Source: Roseibium alexandrii DFL-11
GTDB taxonomy: Bacteria > Pseudomonadota > Alphaproteobacteria > Rhizobiales > Stappiaceae
Reading direction: 5' to 3'
Assembly: GCF_000158095.2 (NCBI RefSeq)
Contig: NZ_CM011002.1
Location: 1,193,228-1,257,227, forward strand
DNA: 64,000 nucleotides
Shown: in pieces, positions 17,740 through 26,068 of the stretch
Numbering within the stretch: the stretch's first letter is position 1
Layout: every line of letters starts with the position of its first letter
Notes under the pieces: generated by a model
Database searches by the model: none
The model's input: the letters and a program-made list of their open reading frames with translations, nothing else
Told to the model about the DNA's origin: nothing
Position numbers and translations under genes: made by a program

Positions 17740-18659
17740 CTCGCCATCCCCATGCGCTTCAGGACGATTTTTTCAAGAACTCCGATCAGGGCGACCAGCG
17801 ACCCGGCCAAAAACGCCGCCATCAGAAGGGCCGACCAGATCTGAACGGTTTGACCGTAATAGGAGCCTGCCAACAACCGCGCGCCAAGGCCGGCGATGGC
17901 GCCAGTGGGCAGTTCTCCAACGATCGCGCCCACCAGCGAAGCTGCCATGCCGATCTTCATGGATGTGAAGAGGTAGGGAACTGCGTAGGGCAGGCGCAGT
18001 TTCCAGAACGCTTGAAGACGCGTTGCGGAATAGGTGTGCATCAGATCCATATGAATGACTTCCGGAGAGCGCAGGCCTTTCACCATGCCCACGGTCACCG
18101 GGAAGAAGGACAGGTAGGTTGAAATCATCGCCTTCGGCAGCAATCCGGAGATGCCGACCGCGTTCAAAACCACAATGATCATCGGCGCGATGGCGAGGAT
18201 CGGAATGGTTTGCGAGGAAATCACCCAAGGCATCAAAGACTTGTCGAGAACGCGGCTGTGTACGATCCCGACTGCCAGAAGGATTCCGAGCAATGTCCCG
18301 ATCAGAAATCCGAGAAGGGTCGACGACAGCGTAATACCGGAATGGTAGATCAGGGACCGCTTGGACGTGATCTTCTTTTCGACCGTTGTGTTCCAGATTT
18401 CCACAATGACCTGATGCGGTGCCGGCAGAACGGGGCGCTCCTGCGCCAGTGTATCTCTGACCAATTGGCTTATTGGCACATCGGTCTGATTTGACCGTTC
18501 ATACATGTCCTGCTGGAACGGGGTGTTCAGGGAAACAGCCGCGATGTACCAGATTGCTAAGATCGCCAGAACGACCACCAGAACCGGTCCAAGTGTTCCG
18601 GACATCAGACCAGCAAACGGATTTGTGCTGCGCGGCGCGGCGAGGGCTGTGTCAGACAT
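17736..18659 (-). CDS. ABC transporter permease, NitT/TauT (SsuC-like) type
   Basis: This 307-residue inner-membrane protein has an N-terminal anchor, a periplasmic stretch, and a five- to six-helix permease domain with the coupling loop SPEVIHMDLMHTYSATRLQ. Family members import sulfonates, nitrate, taurine, or pyrimidine-type compounds. The setting beside dihydropyrimidinase and beta-alanine genes suggests a pyrimidine, hydantoin or ureido compound as substrate; that is inference. It begins 11 bases after the ATPase gene and overlaps the second permease. Confidence 0.86.
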   Translation of the reverse strand: MSDTALAAPRSTNPFAGLMSGTLGPVLVVVLAILAIWYIAAVSLNTPFQQDMYERSNQTDVPISQLVRDTLAQERPVLPAPHQVIVEIWNTTVEKKITSKRSLIYHSGITLSSTLLGFLIGTLLGILLAVGIVHSRVLDKSLMPWVISSQTIPILAIAPMIIVVLNAVGISGLLPKAMISTYLSFFPVTVGMVKGLRSPEVIHMDLMHTYSATRLQAFWKLRLPYAVPYLFTSMKIGMAASLVGAIVGELPTGAIAGLGARLLAGSYYGQTVQIWSALLMAAFLAGSLVALIGVLEKIVLKRMGMAR

Positions 18660-18670
18660 AAGCTGCTCCC

Positions 18671-19504
18671 TCAGTCTTCATAGGAGTGACCGGCCTTCAG
18701 GCCTTCGCGGACACGGTGTGCGATCTTCAAAAACTCAGGCGTCTCGCGAATGTCGAGATTACGGTCGCGCGGCAAGTCGCTTTCAATCACATCGTAGATC
18801 CGCCCTGGCCGTGGGCAAAGAACGACAATCTTTGTCGACAGGAACACAGCTTCCGGGATCGAGTGGGTGACAAAGACGACGGTCTTGTTGGTTTTCGCCC
18901 AAAGCTGGAGGAGCTGTTCGTTCAAGTGATCGCGCACAATTTCATCGAGCGCGCCAAAGGGTTCGTCCATCAGCAGGAGATCGGGTTCCACAGCCAAGGC
19001 ACGGGCAATGGATGCCCGCTGCTGCATTCCGCCGGAGAGCTGCCATGGGTATTTCTTTTCAAATCCGGTGAGGTTCACCAGCTCCATGTTTTTCTGGATG
19101 CGCTGCTGCTGTTCTTCGCGTGAAAGCCCCATGATCTCCAGTGGCAGGGCAACGTTTTTGGCGATCGTCCGCCAAGGATAGAGTGCCGCTGCCTGAAAGA
19201 CGTATCCATAGGCGCGATTAAGCCGGGCCTCTTCCGGCGAAACACCGTTCACGCTGATTGATCCTGCCGTTGGCCGTTCAAGATCGGCAATCACGCGCAG
19301 CAGGGTGGTCTTGCCGCAGCCGGATGGACCGATGAAGGAGACGAAGTCGCCCTCCTCGATTTTCAGATCAATGTCGGACAGCGCATGGACCGGGCCATCG
19401 TTGGTTTCAAAGGTGAGCGACAGATTGTCGATATCGATCACCCGGTTCGCCTGTGAGCTCATGGCGTCTTCCAGTCCATCTTCAATTTCAGCGGCAGTCA
19501 GCAT
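18671..19504 (-). CDS. ABC transporter ATP-binding protein, NitT/TauT (SsuB-like) type
   Basis: This is a cytoplasmic ATPase subunit of 277 residues. Walker A is GPSGCGKTT, the signature is LSGGMQQR, Walker B is LLLMDEPF followed by GALDE, and the H-loop is VTHSI. It powers the two permeases that follow in the same operon. The start at 19504 is preceded by a purine-rich GGAAAAAG; an internal ATG at 19462 (MSSQANRV) would also give a full ABC domain. A stem-loop at 19554-19589 separates it from the upstream hydA gene and may uncouple the catabolic and transport halves of the operon. Confidence 0.92.
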   Translation of the reverse strand: MLTAAEIEDGLEDAMSSQANRVIDIDNLSLTFETNDGPVHALSDIDLKIEEGDFVSFIGPSGCGKTTLLRVIADLERPTAGSISVNGVSPEEARLNRAYGYVFQAAALYPWRTIAKNVALPLEIMGLSREEQQQRIQKNMELVNLTGFEKKYPWQLSGGMQQRASIARALAVEPDLLLMDEPFGALDEIVRDHLNEQLLQLWAKTNKTVVFVTHSIPEAVFLSTKIVVLCPRPGRIYDVIESDLPRDRNLDIRETPEFLKIAHRVREGLKAGHSYED

Positions 19505-19553
19505 TTTCTTCTTTTTCCTACAGGCGACGGTCGCGGGGCAATGCCCGGCAAGA

Positions 19554-19589
19554 GCTCAGGCCGCGTTATATGGATCGCGGTCTGAGCTT
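19554..19589. promoter_or_regulatory. Intercistronic 12-bp stem-loop between hydA and the ABC ATPase gene
   Basis: AGCTCAGGCCGC (19554-19565) pairs with GCGGTCTGAGCT (19578-19589) over 12 positions with one mismatch or wobble and a 12-base loop. A second small stem GGGC/GCCC lies at 19537-19547. The T-rich tail expected of a terminator on the minus strand is absent, so I read it as an RNA-stability or processing stem within the operon. Confidence 0.45.
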
Positions 19590-19597
19590 GTTTCAAA

Positions 19598-21055
19598 TCA
19601 GACGCCGCTGGCCGGAATGCCGGTGCGTTCGACCTTCCGTGGTGCGGTCAGTTCCTTCCAGGTGGACAGCGCCTTGTTGACGGCCTGGAACGGCTCGCGT
19701 TTGACGAATTCGCCATGGCCCTGTTGCGGGTTGACCGTACCGTCTTCGACCGCGACGCGCCCGCGGGTCAACGTGTAGCGCGGCAGGCCTTTCACATGCT
19801 TGCCTTCAAAGACGTTGTAGTCGATGGCCGACTGCTGGTTGGAGGCGGAGATCGTCTTTTCTTTCTCTGGATCCCAAACCACGATATCCGCATCCGCGCC
19901 AACCAAAATCGCTCCTTTTTTCGGATAGATATTGAGGATTTTTGCGATATTGGTTGAAGTCACAGCTACGAACTCGTTCGGTGTTAGACGTCCGGTGCCG
20001 ACACCATAGGTCCAGAGCATCGGCATGCGGTCTTCAAGGCCGCCGGTGCCATTCGGGATCTGGGTGAAATCGCCGATACCTGTGCGCTTCTGATCGGTTG
20101 TAAAGGCGCAGTGATCGGTTGCCACAACTTGGAGGGATCCGGAGGCGAGACCTGCCCACAAGCTGTCCTGGTGCTTCTTGTCGCGAAACGGCGGCGACAT
20201 CACCCGGCGGGCGGCATGGTCCCAATCGGAATGCTTGTACTCGCTGTCATCAAGGGTCAGGTGCTGGATGAGCGGTTCGCCATAGGCCCGAATGCCGTTT
20301 TGGCGAGCGCGGCGGATGGCTTCATGGGCCTGCTCGGAGGACGTATGCACGATGTAGACCGGGACGCCGGCCATGTCCGCGATCATAATGGCACGGTTTG
20401 TGGCTTCGCCTTCCACTTCCGGCGGGCGGGAATAGGCGTGGGCTTCGGGACCGTTGTTGCCCTCAGCCAGAAGCTTTTGCTGCAGTGTTGCGACGACATC
20501 ACCGTTTTCTGCATGTACCAGCGGCAGCGCGCCGAGTTCTGCACAGCGCTGGAAGGAGGCGAACATCTCGTCATCGTTCACCATCAAGGCGCCCTTGTAG
20601 GCCATGAAGTGCTTGAAGGTGTTGATGCCTTTCTCGCGGACGACAGTCTCCATCTCGTTGAAAACCTGTTCGCCCCACCAGGTGATCGCCATGTGGAAGG
20701 AGTAGTCGCAATGGGCCATCGTCGACTTGTTGTCCCACATCTGGATGGCTTCCAGGAGACCTTGGCCAGGAGAGGGAAGGGCAAAATCGACCACCATTGT
20801 GGTGCCGCCCGAAAGTGCCGCTCGTGTGCCGGAATCGAAGTTGTCCGACGAGAACGTGCCCATGAAGGGCATTTCAAGGTGCGTGTGCGGATCGATGCCG
20901 CCCGGCATCACATAACAGCCGGCCGCATCCAGTGTTTCATCACCGGATAGATTTGGACCGATTTCGACGATCTTGCCGCCTTCGATTTTCACGTCTGCTT
21001 CATAGGAAAGGTCCGCAGTGACGACGGTGCCGCCCTTGATCACTTTGCTTGCCAT
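19598..21055 (-). CDS. hydA: Dihydropyrimidinase (D-hydantoinase)
   Basis: This is the second enzyme of reductive pyrimidine breakdown: it opens dihydrouracil/dihydrothymine to N-carbamoyl-beta-amino acids. It is an amidohydrolase-superfamily barrel of 485 residues with the metal-binding GGIDPHTHLEMP motif, the carboxylated lysine region (FMAYKGALMV), the metal His stretch LVHAEN and the HTSSEQ segment, and the catalytic ATDHCAF motif. The N-terminal KGGTVVTAD strand is typical. It sits in an operon with the amidohydrolase, cupin and aminotransferase that complete the route to beta-alanine and malonate semialdehyde. No dihydropyrimidine dehydrogenase gene (preA/preT) is in the window. Confidence 0.94.
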   Translation of the reverse strand: MASKVIKGGTVVTADLSYEADVKIEGGKIVEIGPNLSGDETLDAAGCYVMPGGIDPHTHLEMPFMGTFSSDNFDSGTRAALSGGTTMVVDFALPSPGQGLLEAIQMWDNKSTMAHCDYSFHMAITWWGEQVFNEMETVVREKGINTFKHFMAYKGALMVNDDEMFASFQRCAELGALPLVHAENGDVVATLQQKLLAEGNNGPEAHAYSRPPEVEGEATNRAIMIADMAGVPVYIVHTSSEQAHEAIRRARQNGIRAYGEPLIQHLTLDDSEYKHSDWDHAARRVMSPPFRDKKHQDSLWAGLASGSLQVVATDHCAFTTDQKRTGIGDFTQIPNGTGGLEDRMPMLWTYGVGTGRLTPNEFVAVTSTNIAKILNIYPKKGAILVGADADIVVWDPEKEKTISASNQQSAIDYNVFEGKHVKGLPRYTLTRGRVAVEDGTVNPQQGHGEFVKREPFQAVNKALSTWKELTAPRKVERTGIPASGV

Positions 21056-21121
21056 TGTCGTTCCCCTTTTTAGCTCGGCTGTCTCGGATTTACCTCCGAA
21101 CCGCCTGTCTCGTCTGTTTGA

Positions 21122-21955
21122 TCAAAACTCTGCCTGGCAGAAGATCACCGGTGCGGTCACCGGCCGGTCCTTGCGGATCATGTTGATGTTCAGCCGCGCG
21201 CCTTCCGCGCAGGCTTTGGCAAAATCAATATCGGCATCCGTGTATTCGGCGTTGAAGGCTGGTTTGTTTGCCTTCGGATAAGCAGCGATCTGCTCGCATG
21301 TGCTGGTTTCAAAACAGCTTTCTGTGATCGCGAAGTCAAAATGCGGCATCAAGGCTTCCGTCAGCTCTGGCACGTTCTTTTGGGCAATCCCAAGGCCCAA
21401 GCCATGGGCCACATGGGCCAGTGTCGTGGCATAGCGGACCGTATCCGCTGCGGTTAGCGGAAAGCCACTGTCTTTTGCGTAAGCGTCGAAACCATCCGGC
21501 TCTATGGCGGTGAACCCTTGGTTTTTGCAGGCAACGATCTGCTGGGTGATCACCGGCACGACCATCTGAAGGCGGCGGATATCCAGATAACGCTCGTTCG
21601 ACCTGGTCTTGTGCGGGCTGCCTATGACAGCGGGCGGAAGGTCGAAAAAACCAGGGTTTGTCTCTGCAATTGTTCCGGCGTTGACATGGCAGACCGTATC
21701 GACCCCTTGTGCGTGGAGCCCTTGCAGTTGGTCCGCGGTCACGAGCCGCGGATTAAGCGTCAGCATTTCGACATCCCGATCGAGATCGGCAGGTCCCTTG
21801 AGTTGCCAATCCCACCGGTCGCCGACATTGAACTTCGCCGTCGCAGATGCCGATCCCGAATAACCCCCGCAGATCCCAAAACCACATACCATCGCGATAG
21901 CCGCTGCTCTCAGCGCCTTTCCGATGTGCATGAATTTTGGGGCTGCGTGTTTCAT
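21122..21955 (-). CDS. Secreted GH114-like (endo-alpha-1,4-polygalactosaminidase type) protein
   Basis: After a signal peptide or membrane anchor (residues 1-40, ending SASATA) the protein resembles glycoside-hydrolase-like TIM barrels of the GH114/TM1410 group: WDWQLKGP, GVDTVCHVNAGT, ERYLDIRRLQ, GFTAIEPDGFDAY and GLGIAQKN occur in the expected order, and the acidic residues in IEPDGFD and ITESCFE are candidate catalytic groups. It lies in the pyrimidine operon between hydA and the amidohydrolase, a place where no sugar hydrolase is expected. Its substrate is unknown; either an alpha-galactosaminidase-like activity or a carbohydrate-binding role is possible. Confidence 0.75.
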   Translation of the reverse strand: MKHAAPKFMHIGKALRAAAIAMVCGFGICGGYSGSASATAKFNVGDRWDWQLKGPADLDRDVEMLTLNPRLVTADQLQGLHAQGVDTVCHVNAGTIAETNPGFFDLPPAVIGSPHKTRSNERYLDIRRLQMVVPVITQQIVACKNQGFTAIEPDGFDAYAKDSGFPLTAADTVRYATTLAHVAHGLGLGIAQKNVPELTEALMPHFDFAITESCFETSTCEQIAAYPKANKPAFNAEYTDADIDFAKACAEGARLNINMIRKDRPVTAPVIFCQAEF

Positions 21956-21978
21956 TGGTGTCTCTGCCGGTTAGGAGC

Positions 21979-23235
21979 CTATTCCACGATCTCCGCCGTT
22001 TCGACGACCGCATGGAAGAGAACATCCGTTCCAGCTTTCGCCCAGTCCTTGGAGATCTCTTCGGCTTCGTTGTGGGACAGTCCGTCGACGCAGGGACACA
22101 TGATCATGGCCGTCGGGGCGACCTTGTTGATCCAACAGGCATCGTGTCCCGCGCCGGAAATAATGTTCTGGTGGGTGTAGCCCAACCGCTCGGCGGCGTT
22201 GCGGACAGCGGTGACGCAGTTTTCGTCAAAGGTGACCGGATCAAATCCGCCGACTTTTTCAAACTCGACTTCAAGGCCCATCATGTCGCAAATCTTCTTT
22301 GCGCCTTTCTTCATGTCCTCTTCCATAGCCGCAATGACGTTGATGTCCGGCGAACGGAAATCGATGGTGAAAACCACCTTGCCCGGGATCACGTTTCGGG
22401 AATTCGGGTAAACATCGATGTGGCCGGCTGCGCCAACGGCGTGCGGCTTGTGGGACCAGGCAATCTCGTCGACCAGTTCCAGGATCCGGGCCATGCCGAG
22501 ACCGGCGTTCTTGCGCATCGGCATCGGAGTTGATCCGGTGTGGCTGTCCTTGCCGGTGATGGTCACTTGGGTCCAGGAAAGGCCCTGTCCGTGAGTAACA
22601 ACACCGATGTCCTTGCCTTCCGTTTCCAGGATCGGGCCTTGTTCGATGTGCAGCTCGAACATGGCATGCATCTTGTCCTTGCGGGCGCCAACTTCTTCAT
22701 CGCCCACCCAGCCGATGCGTTTCAGCTCGTCCCCAAACTTCAGACCTTCATGGTCCTCCTTGGCATAGGCTTCATCAAGGCTGTGGATGCCGGCAAAAAC
22801 GCCGGACGCGAGCATGGCGGGGGCAAAGCGTGTGCCTTCCTCGTTGGTCCAGTTCGTCACAACGATCGGGTGTTTGGTCTTGATGCCGAGATCGTTCATC
22901 GTCCGCACGACTTCAAGGCCGCCAAGCACACCCAGAACGCCGTCGTATTTGCCGCCTGTCGGCTGAGTGTCGAGGTGGGAGCCGACGTAAACGGGCAGGG
23001 CATCCGGATCGGTGCCGGGCCGGGTCATGAACATGTTGCCCATGGTGTCGACGCCCATGGTCATACCGGCGTCTTCGCACCATTTCTGGAACAGTTTCCG
23101 GCCTTCCGAGTCCGCATCCGTCAGTGTTTGACGGTTGTTGCCACCAGCAACGCCCGGGCCGATCTTGGCCATTTCCATCAGGCTGTCCCACAGCCGGTCT
23201 GCGTTGATCCTAAGGTTTTCGCCCGGAGCTGCCAT
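21979..23235 (-). CDS. hyuC: Zn-dependent amidase: beta-ureidopropionase / N-carbamoyl-amino-acid hydrolase (hydantoinase/carbamoylase family)
   Basis: A di-zinc M20-type hydrolase of 418 residues with the metal ligands in YVGSHLDTQPTGGKYDGVLG, TNEEGTRFAPAM (adjacent Glu pair) and near the C-terminus GAGHDACWINKVAPTAMI. The dimerisation lid lies around residues 210-330. In the context of dihydropyrimidinase and beta-alanine aminotransferase the likely substrate is N-carbamoyl-beta-alanine, giving beta-alanine, CO2 and ammonia; the fold family also includes allantoate amidohydrolase. The ATG at 23235 has GGAG nine bases upstream. Confidence 0.9.
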   Translation of the reverse strand: MAAPGENLRINADRLWDSLMEMAKIGPGVAGGNNRQTLTDADSEGRKLFQKWCEDAGMTMGVDTMGNMFMTRPGTDPDALPVYVGSHLDTQPTGGKYDGVLGVLGGLEVVRTMNDLGIKTKHPIVVTNWTNEEGTRFAPAMLASGVFAGIHSLDEAYAKEDHEGLKFGDELKRIGWVGDEEVGARKDKMHAMFELHIEQGPILETEGKDIGVVTHGQGLSWTQVTITGKDSHTGSTPMPMRKNAGLGMARILELVDEIAWSHKPHAVGAAGHIDVYPNSRNVIPGKVVFTIDFRSPDINVIAAMEEDMKKGAKKICDMMGLEVEFEKVGGFDPVTFDENCVTAVRNAAERLGYTHQNIISGAGHDACWINKVAPTAMIMCPCVDGLSHNEAEEISKDWAKAGTDVLFHAVVETAEIVE

Positions 23236-23248
23236 GGTGCCGTGTCTC

Positions 23249-23536
23249 CTATTTCAGTTCCACTTCGACGAAGGACATCGGTTTGTCCCCGCCGTTGATT
23301 ACATTGTGTTCCACGCCTTCAGAACGCCGGTAAGCCGTGCCAGCTGGAACCGCAACGGTTCTGCTTGTGCCACCCGGCTCCTCCAGCAACATCTGGCAGT
23401 CGGTGACCGCCGTGATGACGTAGTCGAAGCCATGACGATGCCAGCCGGTCTCAGCGCCAGGTTCGAAGTCAAACCGGGTCACGCGGACACGATCATCGTC
23501 GATCAAGGTTTCGCTGGTGGCAGCTGGTCTCGTCAT
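23249..23536 (-). CDS. Small cupin protein (BauB-like)
   Basis: A 95-residue single-domain cupin with the two metal-binding motifs: GWHRHGFDYVITAVTD (G-x-H-x-H) in the first and VEHNVINGGDKPMSFVEVE in the second. Similar short cupins (BauB) sit next to beta-alanine:pyruvate aminotransferase in beta-alanine catabolic clusters of other bacteria. A role in beta-alanine or malonate-semialdehyde metabolism is therefore likely, but its chemistry is not established. It is 12-13 bases from both neighbours. Confidence 0.8.
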   Translation of the reverse strand: MTRPAATSETLIDDDRVRVTRFDFEPGAETGWHRHGFDYVITAVTDCQMLLEEPGGTSRTVAVPAGTAYRRSEGVEHNVINGGDKPMSFVEVELK

Positions 23537-23549
23537 GACTGGCTTTCCG

Positions 23550-24893
23550 TTAGTCGATCGCGTTCAAAACAGTCCGCAATTTGCCGAACAATTCGTCGAT
23601 TTGGGCTTCGGAAATGATCAGCGGCGGCGACAACGCGATGATGTCACCGGTCGTGCGGATCAGAATACCGTCGTCATAGGCTTTCAAGAACGCGGAGAAG
23701 GCCCGTTTCGTCGGCGCGCCGTCAATCGGGGTCAGCTCGATCGCCCCAATCAGGCCGAGATTGCGGATGTCGATGACGTTCGGACAATCCTTGAGGGAGT
23801 GCAGGCCGTCTTCCCAGTATTGGGCCAGGCTTGCCGCCCGGGTCAAAAGGCCTTCCTCCTCATAGGTGTCCAAGGTCGCCAGAGCGGCTGCACAGGCAAT
23901 CGGGTGACCGGAATAGGTGTAGCCGTGGAAGAGTTCGATCAGGTGATCGGGTCCGTCCATGAACGCGTCATAGATCTTCTTGGCGCAGAACACCGCACCC
24001 ATCGGAATGACACCGCTGGTGATGCCCTTGGCTGTCGTCACCATGTCGGGAATGACGTCGAAATAGTCGACGGCAAACGGAGTGCCGAGGCGGCCGAAAC
24101 CGGTGATCACTTCGTCAAAGATCAGGAGTATGCCGTTCTGGTCGCAGATTTCGCGTAAACGTTTCAGATATCCGACCGGCGGGATCAAAACGCCTGTTGA
24201 TCCGGCAACGGGCTCCACGATCACGGCAGCGATTGTGGAGGCATCATGCAGCTGGACCAGACGGATCAGTTCTTCGGCATATTCTGCGCCGTTTTTCGGT
24301 TCTCCGCGGGAAAACGCGTTCCGGCTGAGATCATGGGTGTGCGGCAGATGGTCGACGCCGTTGAGCATGTTGCCGAACTGCTTGCGGTTCGCGACGATGC
24401 CGCCAACTGAAATTCCGCCGAAACCAGTGCCGTGATAGCCGCGCTCACGGCCGATAAACCGGGTCCGTGTGCCCTGACCGATGGAGCGCTGATATCCAAG
24501 TGCGATTTTCAAGGCCGTGTCGACGCTCTCAGACCCGGAGTTCGTGAAAAACACGTGATCCAGCGGGGAAGGCATCATGGCGGTGAGGCGGGCGGCAAGT
24601 TCAAACGCCTTAGGATGCCCCATCTGAAAGGCCGGGGCGTAGTCCATCTCAGCGACTTGATTTTGGACCGCCTCGACGATCTTCGGGCGGCCGTGACCGG
24701 CGTTGCAGCACCAAAGACCCGCTGTCCCATCCAAAACCTGGCGGCCATCAGCAGTGGTGTAGTGCATGTCCTTCGCGCCGACGAACATCCGCGGGTTCTG
24801 CTTGAACTGGCGGTTCGCCGTATAAGGCATCCAGAATGCTTCAAGATTGTTGGTTGCAGCCTGGCTCGATGCTGCTGATGCCGATGACGACAT
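23550..24893 (-). CDS. bauA: Beta-alanine / omega-amino acid : pyruvate aminotransferase
   Basis: This class III PLP aminotransferase moves the omega-amino group of beta-alanine to pyruvate, giving malonate semialdehyde and alanine. Visible features are FTNSGSESVDTALKIA (cofactor phosphate binding), GRERGYHGTGFGG, LIFDEVITGFGRLG (PLP-binding Asp) and the catalytic-lysine segment TTAKGITSG. The ATG at 24893 follows GGAGGA at ideal spacing and starts MSSSASAASSQAATNN; the longer frame to 24986 has no such site. It is the first gene of the minus-strand operon and lies 298 bases from the nearest RutR operator. Confidence 0.92.
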   Translation of the reverse strand: MSSSASAASSQAATNNLEAFWMPYTANRQFKQNPRMFVGAKDMHYTTADGRQVLDGTAGLWCCNAGHGRPKIVEAVQNQVAEMDYAPAFQMGHPKAFELAARLTAMMPSPLDHVFFTNSGSESVDTALKIALGYQRSIGQGTRTRFIGRERGYHGTGFGGISVGGIVANRKQFGNMLNGVDHLPHTHDLSRNAFSRGEPKNGAEYAEELIRLVQLHDASTIAAVIVEPVAGSTGVLIPPVGYLKRLREICDQNGILLIFDEVITGFGRLGTPFAVDYFDVIPDMVTTAKGITSGVIPMGAVFCAKKIYDAFMDGPDHLIELFHGYTYSGHPIACAAALATLDTYEEEGLLTRAASLAQYWEDGLHSLKDCPNVIDIRNLGLIGAIELTPIDGAPTKRAFSAFLKAYDDGILIRTTGDIIALSPPLIISEAQIDELFGKLRTVLNAID

Positions 24894-25190
24894 GCGTCCT
24901 CCTTGCGGTCCATAACGCTCAACGCGAACCGCCTGTTGGTTGTTTTCTATGGAGGAGAGTAAGACATAGGTCAGCTGCCCGCGCAAAGCAGGAATTTCAC
25001 TGACATGCCGGGTCCTCTCCCCCTGGCTGTTCCGTGCGCACCAAGCGCGGGCTTTTGCCTCTTTTGCTTGGTGCGAAATCCTCTGTCGGCCATTTCGGCC
25101 AGACCGTTTTCCGGCTGTTCTTGCCTGATGTTCGAGGCTCGTCCGGTTCCGTCTGCCCCATTGCGGCGCCGATCCGGATCGTCTAGCCTT

Positions 25191-25206
25191 CTGACCATCT
25201 GGTCAA
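25191..25206. promoter_or_regulatory. RutR operator 1
   Basis: CTGACCATCTGGTCAA matches TTGACCA-NN-TGGTCAA, the known E. coli RutR consensus, in 13 of 14 defined positions. It lies between the divergent bauA operon and rutR, exactly 33 bases (three helical turns) from operator 2. Confidence 0.75.
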
Positions 25207-25223
25207 TTTAGCCTATGGCGCTT

Positions 25224-25239
25224 TTGACCAAATGGTCAA
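25224..25239. promoter_or_regulatory. RutR operator 2 (perfect palindrome)
   Basis: TTGACCAAATGGTCAA matches the RutR consensus at all 14 defined positions. It is 149 bases before the rutR ATG. With operator 1 it forms a phased pair that could bind two dimers on one face of the DNA, repressing both the catabolic operon and rutR until a pyrimidine ligand (uracil in E. coli) releases it. Confidence 0.8.
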
Positions 25240-25387
25240 GATGCAAAATCAGCCGGTGTGACTAATTTGTGATCATGTCCGTCTTTGGTGCATTTTCATG
25301 GCCGTGGACGGCGCAGATGTTGGTTTTTGACGGAAATCGGTTGTCTGCGGGGGAATACGCCGATAGCGGCAAATACGGGGTAGCTAA

Positions 25388-26068
25388 ATGGCTGATGTCG
25401 GTGGGCAGGTGCCTGCAAGTTCAAGGGTCGGTGGAATGAGCCGGATCCAGGAAAAAAACAGGACACTGATTCTTGACGCTGCCTTGAAGGAATTTTCCCG
25501 ATATGGGTTTTCCGGTGCAACGGTGGAGCGGATCGCCGCCGAAGCTGGTATGTCGAAATCCAACCTCTTGTATTATTTCTCGTCCAAAGAAGCGATCTAC
25601 ACGGCAGCGCTTGCGCATATTCTCGACGTCTGGCTGGCGCCTCTTAAAACCCTCGATCGGGAGGGCGACCCAGCAACAGAACTTGCTGCCTACATCCGGC
25701 AGAAGATTGAGATATCTGCCAACTTCCCAGAGGCCTCACGTCTGTTTGCCAATGAGGTGATGCAAGGGGCTCCGCAAATCCTCCCAATCCTGGAGACCGA
25801 GCTCCGGCGTCTGGTCGCGGAAAAAGTGGCGGTGATCGAAAGCTGGATTGCGGACGGCAAGATCAGCAAGACCGAGCCGTTGCATTTGATCTTTTCCATC
25901 TGGGCGACCACGCAGCATTATGCGGATTTTGCCGTGCAGATCCGAGCTCTGACCGGCCACGACTTGAGCGACGAGGATTTCAAGCGGGAAACCGAGCGAG
26001 CCGTAACACAACAGATCCTGGCCAGTGTTGGTCTGCGTTTGCCTGAAGAAACGCCCGAGACCGCATGA
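25388..26068 (+). CDS. rutR: TetR-family regulator RutR (pyrimidine-responsive)
   Basis: The 226-residue protein has an N-terminal TetR helix-turn-helix (FSRYGFSGATVERIAAEAG, then MSKSNLLYYFSSKEAIY) and a C-terminal ligand domain with ILDVWLAPLKTL, PEASRLFANEVMQGAP and LIFSIWATTQHYADFAVQI, all strongly reminiscent of E. coli RutR, which binds uracil. Two matching operators stand upstream, divergent from the reductive pyrimidine operon, which fits a repressor of that operon. An alternative ATG at 25436 would shorten the N-terminus by 16 residues. arfB overlaps the stop by four bases. Confidence 0.92.
   Translation: MADVGGQVPASSRVGGMSRIQEKNRTLILDAALKEFSRYGFSGATVERIAAEAGMSKSNLLYYFSSKEAIYTAALAHILDVWLAPLKTLDREGDPATELAAYIRQKIEISANFPEASRLFANEVMQGAPQILPILETELRRLVAEKVAVIESWIADGKISKTEPLHLIFSIWATTQHYADFAVQIRALTGHDLSDEDFKRETERAVTQQILASVGLRLPEETPETA

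Larger units (their letters stand above)
24894..25387. other. Divergent control region between the pyrimidine operon and rutR
   Basis: About 490 bases without a supported gene. It contains the two RutR palindromes described separately, centred 33 bases apart. The long leader on the bauA side (about 300 bases) shows no riboswitch that I recognise. A GGGG tract lies about seven bases before the rutR ATG. Confidence 0.6.

Noticed and set aside
20111..20950. A long plus-strand frame (279 codons) opposite hydA
   Set aside because: It is the antisense shadow of a well-supported dihydropyrimidinase gene and shows no domain.
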